64,000 nucleotides of DNA from Ramlibacter pinisoli (GTDB lineage: Bacteria > Pseudomonadota > Gammaproteobacteria > Burkholderiales > Burkholderiaceae_C): the NCBI RefSeq assembly GCF_009758015.1, contig NZ_WSEL01000003.1, forward strand, positions 992,001-1,056,000, given 5' to 3'. The notes below the pieces were generated by a model, which saw only the letters and a list, made by a program, of their open reading frames with translations, was not told the origin of the DNA and did no database searches. The translations under genes were made by a program, and so were the position numbers. Below are positions 8,484 to 17,580 of the stretch, piece after piece (within the stretch, counting starts at the first letter, position 1; each line of letters starts with the position of its first letter).

Positions 8484-9760
8484 GCGCGCCCGGCTTCGCC
8501 TCGCTGGGCCTGTCGTCGGCGCTGGCCCGCGCCTGCACCGCCGCCGGCTATGCGGCGCCCTCCCCGATCCAGCTCGAGGCCATCCCGGCCTTGCTGCGCG
8601 GACGCGACCTGCTCGGCCTGGCGCCCACGGGATCGGGCAAGACCGCCGCCTTCGTGCTGCCGCTGCTGCAGCGCCTGGACGGCGATCAGCGCCGGCCCGG
8701 GCCTCGCCACGTCCGCGTGCTGGTGCTGGTGCCGACGCGCGAGCTGGCCGCGCAGGTCGGCGACGTGTTCCGCCGGCTCGGCGCCACCACGGCCCAGCGG
8801 GCCCGGATCGCGGTGCTGCACGGCGGCGTCTCGGTCAATCCGCAGATGATGGGCCTGCGCGGCGGCGCCGACATCGTGGTCGCCACGCCTGGCCGGCTGC
8901 TGGACCTGCTGGACCGCAACGCCCTGCACCTGGACGCCGTACAGGCCCTGGTGCTCGACGAGGCCGACCGGCTGCTCGACCACGGCTTTGCCGCCGAGCG
9001 CGAGCGCGTGCTCGCCGCGCTGCCCGCCAAACGCCAGAACCTGCTGTTCTCCGCCACCTTCCCGCCCGAAGTGCAGGCGCTGGCCGACGGGCTGCTGCGC
9101 GACGCACTGCGCGTGGAGGCGGCCACGATGGCGGCCTCGGCACCGGCGATCTTGCAGCGGGTGCTGGCGGTGGACCCCGGCCGGCGCACCGAACTGCTGC
9201 GCCACCTGCTGCAGCAGGAGCACTGGCAGCGCGTGCTGGTGTTCGTCGCCACCCGCCATGCGGCCGACCACGTGGCCCGCAAGCTGTACGACCGGGGGAT
9301 CTTTGCCGCGCCGCTGCACGGCGACCTGGGCCAGTCGCTGCGCGCCGAGCGGCTGGAACAGTTCAGGACCGGCGGCTTCGACGTGCTGGTGACCACGGAC
9401 CTGGCGGCACGCGGCCTCGATGTCGCCGGGCTGGACGTGGTCGTGAACTACGACCTGCCGCGTTCACCCACCGACTACGTGCACCGCATCGGCCGCACCG
9501 GTCGCGCGGGCGCCGCCGGCCTGGCGGTGAGCTTCGTGGACGCGGCCACCGAGGCCCACTTGCGCCTGATCGAGAAGCGGCAGCACCTGCAGCTGCCGCG
9601 CGAGCAGGTCGCGGGCTTCGAGCCGACCGAGGCGGCGGCGCCGCCGCGCCCGACGGACGGCACCGGCGGCATCAAGGGCCGGCGGCCGAGCAAGAAGGAC
9701 AAGCTGCGGGCGGCCGCCGCGGCTGCGGCAGCGGTCAAGTCGCCCGCCGCCAGCAGCTGA
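8480..9760 (+). CDS. DEAD-box ATP-dependent RNA helicase (RhlE-like)
   Basis: A 426-residue RNA helicase of superfamily 2 that remodels structured RNA and ribonucleoprotein. All core motifs are visible in order: Q-motif region (SPIQLEAI), Walker A (APTGSGKTAAF), PTRELAAQ, TPGRLLD, DEAD (VLDEADRLLD), SATF, and in the second lobe TTDLAARGLD and HRIGRTGR. A basic, Ala-rich tail (GIKGRRPSKKDKLRAAAAA) follows, as in RhlE-type enzymes. The start at 8480 overlaps the upstream small gene by four bases. Confidence 0.95.
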   Translation: MSAPGFASLGLSSALARACTAAGYAAPSPIQLEAIPALLRGRDLLGLAPTGSGKTAAFVLPLLQRLDGDQRRPGPRHVRVLVLVPTRELAAQVGDVFRRLGATTAQRARIAVLHGGVSVNPQMMGLRGGADIVVATPGRLLDLLDRNALHLDAVQALVLDEADRLLDHGFAAERERVLAALPAKRQNLLFSATFPPEVQALADGLLRDALRVEAATMAASAPAILQRVLAVDPGRRTELLRHLLQQEHWQRVLVFVATRHAADHVARKLYDRGIFAAPLHGDLGQSLRAERLEQFRTGGFDVLVTTDLAARGLDVAGLDVVVNYDLPRSPTDYVHRIGRTGRAGAAGLAVSFVDAATEAHLRLIEKRQHLQLPREQVAGFEPTEAAAPPRPTDGTGGIKGRRPSKKDKLRAAAAAAAAVKSPAASS

Positions 9761-9767
9761 GCGCCGG

Positions 9768-10334
9768 TCAGTTGCCGGTGCCCGCCGGCGCCCGGTAGTG
9801 CTGCGGCCACAGGCGCTGCACCACCTCGCGCTCGCGGCCGTAGGCGTAGCAGCTGTCGATCTTGAGCGGGCCCTCGTCGCCTTCGGCGTGGAGGTAGCGT
9901 TCCATCTGCAGCGCGCGGATGCCCTGCAGCGCGGTGGTCGCCAGCGGGATCAGCATCTCCATCAGGTGGGTGCAGCTGGCGGCGCCGCGCAGCCGCTCCT
10001 TCACCTTGGCCGACCAGCCGCGCGCCAGCTTCTCGCCCACAAGCACCTGCAGCGTGGACTCGGCCTGCTTGCAGATGGCCCAGGGCGTCACGTCGGAGGC
10101 CGCCTCGATGCCGCGCACGACGAACTCGCCGTCGACGACCAGGCGCACCCAGATGTCGTGCAGCGACTGGCCGGCCGGCAGGGGCTCGGGCGAACTGGGC
10201 CGCTTGAAGGCGTACGGCTTGGTGTCGACCAGCCGCGCTTCCACGTCGTACAGGCCGTCCTCGCGGGCATAGGCCCGCATGTCGATGACGCGGTGGTGGA
10301 TCTCACGCCGCGCGCCGGGTGTGGATAAAGGCAC
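9768..10334 (-). CDS. DUF2889 domain protein
   Basis: A 188-residue soluble protein with the DUF2889 layout: an N-terminal REIHHRVIDMRAYAREDGLYDVEA, then PLPAGQSLHDIWVRL, then a Cys-containing region (CKQAESTLQVLVG, CTHLMEMLIPLATTALQ). The family is common in Burkholderiales and has no established function; some members are near aromatic degradation genes. The start is GTG at 10334, preceded by GGGAGA about eight bases upstream. It is divergent from lhr, and its C-terminal end is 7 bp from the helicase gene. Much longer reading of this frame upstream is an antisense shadow of lhr. Confidence 0.75.
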   Translation of the reverse strand: MPLSTPGARREIHHRVIDMRAYAREDGLYDVEARLVDTKPYAFKRPSSPEPLPAGQSLHDIWVRLVVDGEFVVRGIEAASDVTPWAICKQAESTLQVLVGEKLARGWSAKVKERLRGAASCTHLMEMLIPLATTALQGIRALQMERYLHAEGDEGPLKIDSCYAYGREREVVQRLWPQHYRAPAGTGN

Positions 10335-10454
10335 TTCGCTGCTCTCCCTGGGACCTGCATGGTACTGCGCGGGGCCTGGCCCAGCCGTGCGGCCAAGCCC
10401 TGCGCCGGCGCAGGGACTCCGGCCGGGCACCCTGCCCGGCCGCGCCCGATTGCC

Positions 10455-10460
10455 GACAAT
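10455..10460 (+). promoter_or_regulatory. GACAAT -10 box six bases before the lhr start codon
   Basis: GACAAT, then CGGCGG, then the GTG at 10467. The spacing would put the transcript start at the start codon, as in a leaderless mRNA; alternatively GGCGG acts as a weak ribosome site from a promoter further upstream. Confidence 0.4.
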
Positions 10461-10466
10461 CGGCGG

Positions 10467-13400
10467 GTGTCTGCGCTTCCCTTCCATCCGGCCGTCTCGG
10501 CCTGGCTGGAGAGCCGCTTCGGCCGCCCGACCGAGGTCCAGTCCCGGGCCTGGGCCGTCACCTCGCGACGCCGCCATGCCCTCATCGCCGCTCCCACCGG
10601 CTCGGGCAAGACGCTGGCCGCCTTCCTCTCGGCCATCGACGAGCTGGTGCGCGAAGGCCTGGACGGCGGGCTCGACGACCGGGTGCACGTGCTGTACGTG
10701 TCGCCGCTGAAGGCGCTCTCCAACGACATTCGCACCAACCTGCAGGAGCCGCTGGCCGGTATCCAGGTCGGGCTGGCCGCGCGCGGCCTGCCCGACCCCG
10801 GCATCCGGGCTGCCGTGCGCACCGGCGACACGCCCGCCGCCGAACGCGACCGCATGCGCCGCAAGCCGCCGCACATCCTGGTGACGACGCCGGAATCGCT
10901 GTTCATCCTGCTCAGCTCGGAGTCGGGGCGCGCGATGCTGGGATCGGTGCGCAGCGTCATCGTCGACGAGTTGCATGCGGTGGCGGGCAGCAAGCGCGGC
11001 GCCCACCTGATGCTGTCGCTGGAGCGGCTGGAGGCGCTGTGCGAACGGCCGCCGGTGCGCATCGGCCTGTCGGCCACCGTCCGCCCGCTCGACGCCATGG
11101 CCCGTTTCCTCGTCGGCCAGCGCGACGAGCCGGTGCAGGTCATCGACGCCGGCCACGTGCGCGAGCGCGACCTCGCACTCGAGATGCCGCGTTCGCCGCT
11201 CACCGCGGTGATGGCCACCGAAGTCTGGGACGAGGTGTACGACCGCCTGGCCGACCTGGTCCACCAGCACCGCACCACGCTTATCTTCGTCAACCAGCGC
11301 CGCATCGCCGAACGGGTGACGCGCCACCTCGCCGAGCGGCTGGGCGCCGAGCACGTGACGGCCCACCACGGCAGCCTGGCGCGCGAGCACCGGCTGCAGG
11401 CCGAGCAGCGCCTCAAGCAGGGCGAGCTGAAGGCCCTGGTGGCCACCAGCTCGCTCGAACTGGGCATCGACATCGGCGACATCGACCTGGTGTGCCAGCT
11501 CGGCTCGCCGCGCTCGCTCAACGCCTTTGTGCAGCGCGTCGGCCGCGCGGGGCATGCCATCGGCGCGGTGCCCAAGGGGCGGCTGTTTCCGCTGGCGCTC
11601 GACGACCTGCTGGAATGCGCCGCCCTGCTCGACGCGGTGGCGCGCGGCGAACTCGACCGGATCCGCGTGCCGCACGAGCCGCTGGACGCGCTGGCGCAGC
11701 ACATCGTCGCCGAGACGGCCAGCCGCGAGTGGCCGCTCGACGCCCTCCATGCCTGCCTGCGGCGCGCGCAGCCGTACCGCGACCTCAGCCTGCAGACCTT
11801 CGAGCAGGTCGTGCGGATGCTGGCCGAGGGCTACAGCACGCGCCGCGGCCGGCGCGGCGCCTACCTGCACCTGGACGCCGTCAACCGCGTGCTGCGCGGG
11901 CGGCGCGGCGCGCGCATCGCCGCCGTCACCAATGCCGGCGTGATCCCCGACCAGTTCGACTACGACGTGGTGCTGCAGCCGGAAGGGCACCGCGTCGGCA
12001 CGCTCAACGAGGACTTCGCCTTCGAGAGCCTGCCGGGCGACATCTTCCAGCTCGGCAACGCGTCCTACCGCATCGCCAAGGTGGAGACCGGCAAGGTGCT
12101 GGTCGAGGATGCCCGGGGCCAGCCGCCCTCGATGCCGTTCTGGCTCGGCGAGTCGCTGGGCCGCACCGACGAGCTCTGCGCGGCGGTGTCGCGGCTGTGC
12201 GAAGGGGCCGACGCGCGGCTGGACGAGGGCGTGGCGGCCTGCGAGCGCTGGCTGCAGGGCGACCTGCAGCTGCCGCAGGCGGCGGCGCAGCAGCTCGCGC
12301 TCTACCTGGCGGCGTCGAAGGCCGCGCTCGGCGTGCTGCCGAGCCAGCGGCGCATCGTGCTGGAACGCTTCTTCGACCAGGTCGGCGACACCCACCTGGT
12401 GATCCATTCGCCGTATGGATCGCGCATCAACCGGGCCTGGGGCCTGGCGCTGCGCAAGCGCATGTGCCGCAAGTTCAACTTCGAGCTGCAGGCCAGCGCG
12501 CTGGAGGACAGCATCGTGCTGTCGCTCGGCCCGACGCACAGCTTCGCGCTGGACGAGGTGCGCCACTACCTGAAGCCGGCCACTGCGCGCGACGTGCTGG
12601 TGCAGGCGCTGCTGGACGCCCCGATGTTCGGCACCCGCTGGCGCTGGAACGCCACCGCGTCGCTGGCCGTGCGCCGCATGAACGGCGGCCGCAAGGTGCC
12701 GCCGCAGTTCCAGCGCTCGGACGCCGAGGACCTGCTGACGGTGGTGTTCCCGGACCAGATCGCCTGCGCCGAGAACCTGGTGGGCGAACGCGAGATCCCC
12801 GACCACCCGCTGGTGGCGCAGACCCTGCACGACTGCCTGCACGAGACCATGGACGCCGACGGCTTCCTGCGCCTGCTGGCGGGCATCGAGGCCGGCGCGG
12901 TGGAGGTGACCACCCGCGAGCTGTCGACGCCCTCGCCGCTCGCACACGCCATCCTCAACGCGCGCCCCTACGCCTTCCTCGACGACGGCGCGGCCGAGGA
13001 GCGGCGCACCAAGGCGGTCGCCAGCCGGCCGCTGGTGGACCTGCAGACGGCACGCGACGTCGGCACGCTCGACCCGCTGGTGATTGCGCAGGTGCGCGAA
13101 GACGCCCGGCCCGACATCCGCGACGCCGACGAACTGCATGACGCCGTGGTGGTGCACGGCTTCCTCGCCACCGGGGAGGTGGCCTGCCACGAGTTCGCGG
13201 TGGCGCTGGCGCAGCAGCGCCGCCTGACGCGCCTGACGCCGCCGGCCGGCGCGGCGCTGTACGTCGCGGCGGAGCGCCTGCACGAGTTCCACGCCGCTTT
13301 TCCACAGGCCACGCTGTCGCCGCCGATCGCCCCCGTCTCGGGCGACCGGCCCACGGCCGAGGACGCGCTGCGCGAGATCCTGCGCGGCCGGCTGGAGCTG

Positions 13401-14759
13401 CTCGGCCCGGTCACGCCGCAGGTGCTGGGCGCGCCGCTCGGGATGCCGGCCGATGCCGTGCTGCCGGCGCTGCTTGGGCTGGAGGCCGAAGGCGCGGTGA
13501 TGCGCGGCGCCTTCACCGCGCCCGGCGCGGCCGAATGGTGCGACCGGCGGCTGCTGGCGCGCATCCACCGCGGCACCCGCGACCGGCGCCGGGCCGAATT
13601 CCAGCCGGTGCCGCCGGCCCAGTTCATGCGGTTCCTGTTCCGGTGGCACCAGCTCGCCACCAGCGAGGACGACGACCGGCGCCAGGGCGAAGGCGGCCTG
13701 GCCGACGTGCTGCGCCAGCTCGAAGGCCACGCCGCGCCGGCTGCGGCCTGGGAGGACGACCTGCTGGCCGCACGGGTCGACGACTACACGCCGGCCATGC
13801 TGGACCGGCTCTGCGCCGTCGGCCGCGTGGCGTGGTGGCGGCCGGCGGAGCCGGGCGAGGCGGCGGGCCGCCGCTGCGGGCCGATCCGCGGCACGCCGGT
13901 GCTGCTGTGCGAACGCGAGGCCCTCGCCCACTGGCAGCAGGCGGCCGGCGCGGCGGCGGTCGACGAGGCCGTGCTGTCGGGAACCGCGCGGCTGCTGCTC
14001 GACCTCCTGCGCGCGCACGGGGCCAGCTTCTTCGCCGACCTGCAGCACGACGCCCGGCTGCTGGGCACGCAGGTCGAGCAGGGCCTGGCCGAACTGGTCG
14101 CGCACGGCCTAGCCACCTGCGATTCGTTCGCCGGCCTGCGCACCCTGGTAATGCCGGGCGACAAGCGCAACAAGCTGCGCCGCAAGGGCCGCGACCCCAT
14201 CGACGAGGCCGGCCGCTGGTCGCTCGCGCGCCGGTCGCGGCCGGTGGCCGAGGCGCCGGGCGCGCTGGCCGCGCCGCACGTCGAGCACATCGCCCGCGTG
14301 CTGCTGCGGCGCTATGGGGTGGTGTTCCGCAAGCTGCTCGAGCGCGAGGAGGGCCTGCCGCCCTGGCGCGAGCTGTACTACGTGCTGCGCCGGCTGGAGG
14401 CCCGCGGCGAGGTGCGCGGCGGCCGCTTCGTCAGCGGCTTCGCGGGCGAGCAGTTCGCGCTGCCGGAGGCCGCCGTGGCGCTGCGCTCGACGGCCAAGGT
14501 GCCGGGCCGCGAGCGCGTCGCGATCTCGGCCGTCGACCCCCTGAACCTGGCCGGCATCCTGACGCCGGGCGACAAGGTGCCGAGGCTGCCGGGCAACCGG
14601 CTGCTGTTCGAGGGCGGCGTGCCGATCGCGGTGCACAGCGGCGGCGACATCCGCTACCTGCGCGACCTCGAGCCCGCGGTGCAGTGGGAGGTGAAGAACC
14701 TCCTGATCCGGCGCCAGCAGCCCGCCAGCTACGTCCTGCCGCCCGCCGGCCTGTCGTGA
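10467..14759 (+). CDS. lhr: Lhr family superfamily 2 DNA helicase, full length
   Basis: A 1430-residue helicase of the long Lhr type, implicated in DNA repair. The N-terminal core has Walker A (APTGSGKTLAAFL), YVSPLKALSNDI, TTPESLFILLSS, Walker B variant DELH (VDELHAV), GLSATV, then in the second RecA lobe SSLELGIDIGDIDLVCQLGS and QRVGRAGH. A winged-helix region and the long Lhr C-terminal domain follow to the end. The start is taken as GTG at 10467, where VSALPFHPAVSAWLESRFG begins; the open frame extends to an ATG at 10359, but that extension is low-complexity. The length matches full-length Lhr (about 1400-1540). Confidence 0.93.
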   Translation: MSALPFHPAVSAWLESRFGRPTEVQSRAWAVTSRRRHALIAAPTGSGKTLAAFLSAIDELVREGLDGGLDDRVHVLYVSPLKALSNDIRTNLQEPLAGIQVGLAARGLPDPGIRAAVRTGDTPAAERDRMRRKPPHILVTTPESLFILLSSESGRAMLGSVRSVIVDELHAVAGSKRGAHLMLSLERLEALCERPPVRIGLSATVRPLDAMARFLVGQRDEPVQVIDAGHVRERDLALEMPRSPLTAVMATEVWDEVYDRLADLVHQHRTTLIFVNQRRIAERVTRHLAERLGAEHVTAHHGSLAREHRLQAEQRLKQGELKALVATSSLELGIDIGDIDLVCQLGSPRSLNAFVQRVGRAGHAIGAVPKGRLFPLALDDLLECAALLDAVARGELDRIRVPHEPLDALAQHIVAETASREWPLDALHACLRRAQPYRDLSLQTFEQVVRMLAEGYSTRRGRRGAYLHLDAVNRVLRGRRGARIAAVTNAGVIPDQFDYDVVLQPEGHRVGTLNEDFAFESLPGDIFQLGNASYRIAKVETGKVLVEDARGQPPSMPFWLGESLGRTDELCAAVSRLCEGADARLDEGVAACERWLQGDLQLPQAAAQQLALYLAASKAALGVLPSQRRIVLERFFDQVGDTHLVIHSPYGSRINRAWGLALRKRMCRKFNFELQASALEDSIVLSLGPTHSFALDEVRHYLKPATARDVLVQALLDAPMFGTRWRWNATASLAVRRMNGGRKVPPQFQRSDAEDLLTVVFPDQIACAENLVGEREIPDHPLVAQTLHDCLHETMDADGFLRLLAGIEAGAVEVTTRELSTPSPLAHAILNARPYAFLDDGAAEERRTKAVASRPLVDLQTARDVGTLDPLVIAQVREDARPDIRDADELHDAVVVHGFLATGEVACHEFAVALAQQRRLTRLTPPAGAALYVAAERLHEFHAAFPQATLSPPIAPVSGDRPTAEDALREILRGRLELLGPVTPQVLGAPLGMPADAVLPALLGLEAEGAVMRGAFTAPGAAEWCDRRLLARIHRGTRDRRRAEFQPVPPAQFMRFLFRWHQLATSEDDDRRQGEGGLADVLRQLEGHAAPAAAWEDDLLAARVDDYTPAMLDRLCAVGRVAWWRPAEPGEAAGRRCGPIRGTPVLLCEREALAHWQQAAGAAAVDEAVLSGTARLLLDLLRAHGASFFADLQHDARLLGTQVEQGLAELVAHGLATCDSFAGLRTLVMPGDKRNKLRRKGRDPIDEAGRWSLARRSRPVAEAPGALAAPHVEHIARVLLRRYGVVFRKLLEREEGLPPWRELYYVLRRLEARGEVRGGRFVSGFAGEQFALPEAAVALRSTAKVPGRERVAISAVDPLNLAGILTPGDKVPRLPGNRLLFEGGVPIAVHSGGDIRYLRDLEPAVQWEVKNLLIRRQQPASYVLPPAGLS

Positions 14760-14768
14760 CCCGGGAGT

Positions 14769-15117
14769 CGTCATGCCGGGCCCGACCCGGCATCCAGCGC
14801 CGGCACCCGGCCGCACCCGATCCGCGCTTGGGAGATGGATTGCGGGTCAAGCCCGCAATGACGGGGAAGGGGCACGCGGGCTCCCCTGAGAGTCGTCATG
14901 CCGGGCTCGACCCGGCATCCATCTCCGGAACCCGGCCGCGCCCGATCCGCGCTTTGGAGATGGATTGCGGGTCAAGCCCGCAATGACGGGGAAGGGGCAC
15001 GCCGGGCTCCCCTGAGAGTCGTCATGCCGGGCTCGACCCGGCATCCATCTCCGAAGCCGGGCCGCACCCAATCCGCGCTTGGGGGATGGATTGCGGGTCA
15101 AGCCCGCAAATGACGGG
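14769..15117. repeat. Three tandem copies of a dispersed inverted-pair repeat
   Basis: The gap after lhr holds three units of about 125 bp (14769, 14893 and 15019). Each unit begins with CGTCATGCCGGGCTCGACCC (a GCCGGG/CCCGGC hairpin) and ends with an inverted partner containing GGATTGCGGGTCAAGCCCGC. The same paired hairpins occur once each near 31.6, 41.5, 56.5 and 57.8 kb. The block separates the convergent lhr and nitrile hydratase genes and may end transcription from both sides. No reading frame here looks coding. Confidence 0.85.
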
Positions 15118-15131
15118 GGCGGGTGGCGGGC

Positions 15132-15746
15132 CTAGGCCGGCTCCAGATAGCTCTGGAACACGCCCACATGGACCAGCGCGGCGTCGGCGCCCTGGGGCCA
15201 CAGGTCCTCGCTGCGGAAGCGCACGTCGTAGGTGGGCTCGTCCTGCGCCGGCACGCCGTGCGCATGCGCATCGGGGAAGGGATAGGCCGGCGACTCGGCG
15301 ACCACGACGCCGCACTTGCCGCGGATGTAGCCCGGCATGCGGATGTGGCCCGGCACGTGGTCGAGGCGCACGCGCACGCGGTCGCCGGGGGCGAAGCGCT
15401 GGCGGTCCGGCCGGTTGCCGCGCCCCGGTGCGATCGGGCCGGCCAGCGGCACCGCACCGCCGGCGCGCTGCTCCAGCTCGTCCCGGCTGACCAGCCCCTT
15501 CTCGACGCAGAGCGTCACCACGCTGGTCAGCACGCGCTCGTAGTAGCCGGCCCCGAGATAGTGGCGCGGCTCCATGCGCTCGATCGCGTGCCGGTACTCG
15601 TCCATGTTGAACAGGCCCAGGCGCACGGCCTGGCCGTACAGCGCGTTGGCCCGCACCTCCCAGGGCGCATGGAAAGCCGGTGCATTCAAGGTGTAGCGCA
15701 CGCGGCCGAAGCCCTGCTTGCCGCCGAGGTCGTGGATGCCGTCCAT
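15132..15746 (-). CDS. nthB: Nitrile hydratase beta subunit
   Basis: A 204-residue subunit of the heterodimeric metalloenzyme that hydrates nitriles to amides. The start MDGIHDLGGKQGFGRV and the C-terminal beta-barrel segment (FAPGDRVRVRLDHVPGHIRM, GVFQSYLEPA) are characteristic. It follows the alpha subunit after 10 bp on the same strand, the alpha-beta order seen in many cobalt enzymes. The activator protein often encoded next is absent: the repeat block starts 14 bp beyond the stop. Confidence 0.95.
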   Translation of the reverse strand: MDGIHDLGGKQGFGRVRYTLNAPAFHAPWEVRANALYGQAVRLGLFNMDEYRHAIERMEPRHYLGAGYYERVLTSVVTLCVEKGLVSRDELEQRAGGAVPLAGPIAPGRGNRPDRQRFAPGDRVRVRLDHVPGHIRMPGYIRGKCGVVVAESPAYPFPDAHAHGVPAQDEPTYDVRFRSEDLWPQGADAALVHVGVFQSYLEPA

Positions 15747-15756
15747 GGCGCGATCC

Positions 15757-16353
15757 TCAGAGCCGGGCCACGCCGATCATGGCGTCGCGCGTGACCAGGG
15801 CAGCCAGCTTCTCCTGCGGCCAGCCGAGCGTGTGCGGCGGCTGCTCGGGCAGCACCATGTAGCGCGTGTCGGCGGTGGTGTCCCAGACCCGGATCTCCAC
15901 CTCGGGCGGCAGGTCCAGGCCCATCTCGCGCAGCACGGTGCGCGACTCGCGCACCACGCGGGACCGGTACTCCAGGTCCTTGTACCAGTCGGGCGGCAGG
16001 CCGATGATGGTGAAGGCCGTGCACGAGCAGAGCGTGCAGCAGATGACGTTCTGCACCGTGGGCGTGTTCTCCAGCACGACCAGGTGGCGGTGGTGCGGCG
16101 GCATCGACAGGCCGAGCTCGGCCACCGCGCTGCGGCCATCGGCCAGCAGGCGCCGCCGGAAGTCCGGATCCACCCAGGCCCTGGCCACCACGCGCGCGCC
16201 ATTGCGCGGCAGCCACTCCTCCTGCGCCTTGTGGCTCAACTCGGCGATGCCCTGCTCGATCGGCAGGCCGCGCGCCGCCAGGGCGGCCTCCACGGCCTCG
16301 AGCCGCTGCTCCAGGGGTGCGGTGCGCTGCACGACGGTTGGCTGGTCTGTCAT
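15757..16353 (-). CDS. nthA: Nitrile hydratase alpha subunit, cobalt type
   Basis: A 198-residue catalytic subunit. The metal-binding claw motif CTLCSC is present (VICCTLCSCTAF). Thr in the second position (CTLCSC rather than CSLCSC) marks the cobalt enzymes by family knowledge. The two later Cys of the motif are those oxidised to sulfinate and sulfenate. WYKDLEYRSRVVRESRTVL and TRYMVLPEQPPHT are further family hallmarks. I take the ATG at 16353 (MTDQPTVV); the open frame upstream to 16740 runs through a structured repeat and is not coding. Co-transcribed with nthB. Confidence 0.95.
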   Translation of the reverse strand: MTDQPTVVQRTAPLEQRLEAVEAALAARGLPIEQGIAELSHKAQEEWLPRNGARVVARAWVDPDFRRRLLADGRSAVAELGLSMPPHHRHLVVLENTPTVQNVICCTLCSCTAFTIIGLPPDWYKDLEYRSRVVRESRTVLREMGLDLPPEVEIRVWDTTADTRYMVLPEQPPHTLGWPQEKLAALVTRDAMIGVARL

Positions 16354-16496
16354 CACGGTCTCCAGGCTGCGGCCCTGCCGCGCCAGGGGCCGACGATAGC
16401 GGATGGCGGCGCGCTTTCCATCCGGGCTTGCCCAGCATGGCCTGTGGCGACCCAGCCGCGCGATCGCGCACTCCCCGATCAAGCACCGCGTGCCCC

Positions 16497-16702
16497 GGCG
16501 GCGAGCGGCGGTCCGGCTGCGGGCCTTGGGGCCCGCCGGAGGGCGAAGCGCATCAGAAGCGCGGGCCCGAGGCGGTTTCGCGCGCGGTGCGCCAGCACGC
16601 TTTTGCCGCCGAGGGTCTGCGCGAGCGCGAAGCGGGGAGGGGCAGCCGCGCGACCAGCGCGGCCGGGACTGCAGGCGCGCAGCCGGACCGCCGCTCGCCG
16701 CC
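16497..16702. repeat. Structured element with perfect 25-bp terminal inverted repeats
   Basis: The arms at 16497-16521 and 16678-16702 are exact reverse complements over 25 bp and enclose 156 bp of GC-rich sequence. Inside are a hairpin GGGCC-TTGG-GGCCC, a direct repeat GAAGCGC-ATCA-GAAGCGC and a hairpin CCGCGC-GACCA-GCGCGG. The first half is clearly related to an 80-bp element at 56567-56645 on the other strand. It fills most of the 523-bp gap between nthA and msrA. It could be a miniature mobile element or a structured RNA; there is no transposase. Confidence 0.75.
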
Positions 16703-16876
16703 TTCCCCCGCCCGCTCCCGCTCCCGCTCCCTATCCCCACGTCCGCCCTCGCCCCACCGCAGCTGAGTCGCCTGTAAGAACCCCTCCCGACAGTCGACTC
16801 ACTCCCAGCCGCAACCTGAAGCGCCGGTCAGCCCCGCACAATGGAGCGGCACCTGCGTCACCTCACGGGAGACACC

Positions 16877-17575
16877 ATGAATCGCATCCTGCTCACCCTC
16901 GCCGCGCTGGCCATCGCCGCCTGGACCTTCCTCGGCACGCCGGGCATCGCGGCCGAGAAAGCCGTGCGCCTGCCGCCGCCGGCGACCGATGTGCGCGATA
17001 GCGGCACCACCGCGACTGCCGTCTTCGCCGGCGGCTGCTTCTGGGGCATCCAGGGGGTGTTCCAGCACACGGCGGGCGTGCTCAACGCGGTGTCGGGCTA
17101 TGCCGGCGGCGACCAGGCCAGCGCGCACTACCAGCAGGTGGGGTCCGGCCGCACCGGCCATGCCGAGGCGGTGCAGATCACCTACGACCCGCGGCAGGTG
17201 ACGTACGGCACGCTGCTGCAGATCTACTTCTCGGTCGCCCACGACCCCACCCAGCTGAACCGGCAGGGCCCCGACACCGGCTCGCAGTACCGCTCGGCGG
17301 TGTTCTACCGCGATGCCGAGCAGAAGCGCGTGACCGAGGCCTACATCGCCCAGCTGGAGGCCGCCAAGGTGTTCCCGGCGCCCATCGTGACCCAGGTCAC
17401 TGCCCTGCCCGCCTTCTACCCGGCCGAGGCCTACCACCAGGACTACGCCACGCTGCATCCCACCTCGCCGTACATCGCGCGGTTCGACCTGCCCAAGATC
17501 GCCAACCTCAAGGCGACGCTGCCGCAGCTGTACCGCGAGCAGCCGGTGCTGGTCTCGGCCCAGCCCAAGGGCTGA
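16877..17575 (+). CDS. msrA: Peptide-methionine (S)-S-oxide reductase, exported
   Basis: A 232-residue MsrA that reduces methionine-S-sulfoxide in proteins. The catalytic GCFWG motif (AVFAGGCFWGIQGVFQ) is followed by SGYAGG, GHAEAV and PTQLNRQGPDTGSQYRS. An N-terminal signal peptide (about 1-25, ending GIAAEKA) indicates periplasmic repair. The ATG at 16877 is preceded by GGGAG; a slightly longer frame from 16841 lacks a ribosome site and hides the signal peptide. A GCACAATGG -10-like patch lies at about 16835. No MsrB is fused or adjacent. Confidence 0.93.
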   Translation: MNRILLTLAALAIAAWTFLGTPGIAAEKAVRLPPPATDVRDSGTTATAVFAGGCFWGIQGVFQHTAGVLNAVSGYAGGDQASAHYQQVGSGRTGHAEAVQITYDPRQVTYGTLLQIYFSVAHDPTQLNRQGPDTGSQYRSAVFYRDAEQKRVTEAYIAQLEAAKVFPAPIVTQVTALPAFYPAEAYHQDYATLHPTSPYIARFDLPKIANLKATLPQLYREQPVLVSAQPKG

Positions 17576-17580
17576 GTCGG

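Noticed and set aside
6911..9319. An 802-residue minus-strand frame crossing the DoxX, B12 and helicase genes
   Set aside because: It contains no recognisable domain and overlaps three well-supported genes in other frames.
9768..14105. A 1445-residue open frame antisense to lhr
   Set aside because: Only its last 188 codons (DUF2889 protein) read as a protein. The rest is His/Arg/Gln-rich low-complexity translation of the strand opposite a clear helicase, typical of antisense frames in 70% GC DNA.
14769..15117. Three regularly spaced repeats as a possible CRISPR array
   Set aside because: Units are about 125 bp, the 'spacers' are also repeated, each unit is an inverted pair, and there are no cas genes.
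15757..16740. Nitrile hydratase alpha extended to 327 residues
   Set aside because: The 129 extra N-terminal codons are Arg/Ala-rich and run through the inverted-repeat element; the internal ATG at 16353 gives the usual length.
16403..16777. Open frames through the structured element between nthA and msrA
   Set aside because: They are Arg/Ala/Pro-rich, lack ribosome sites and are explained by the 25-bp inverted-repeat element.
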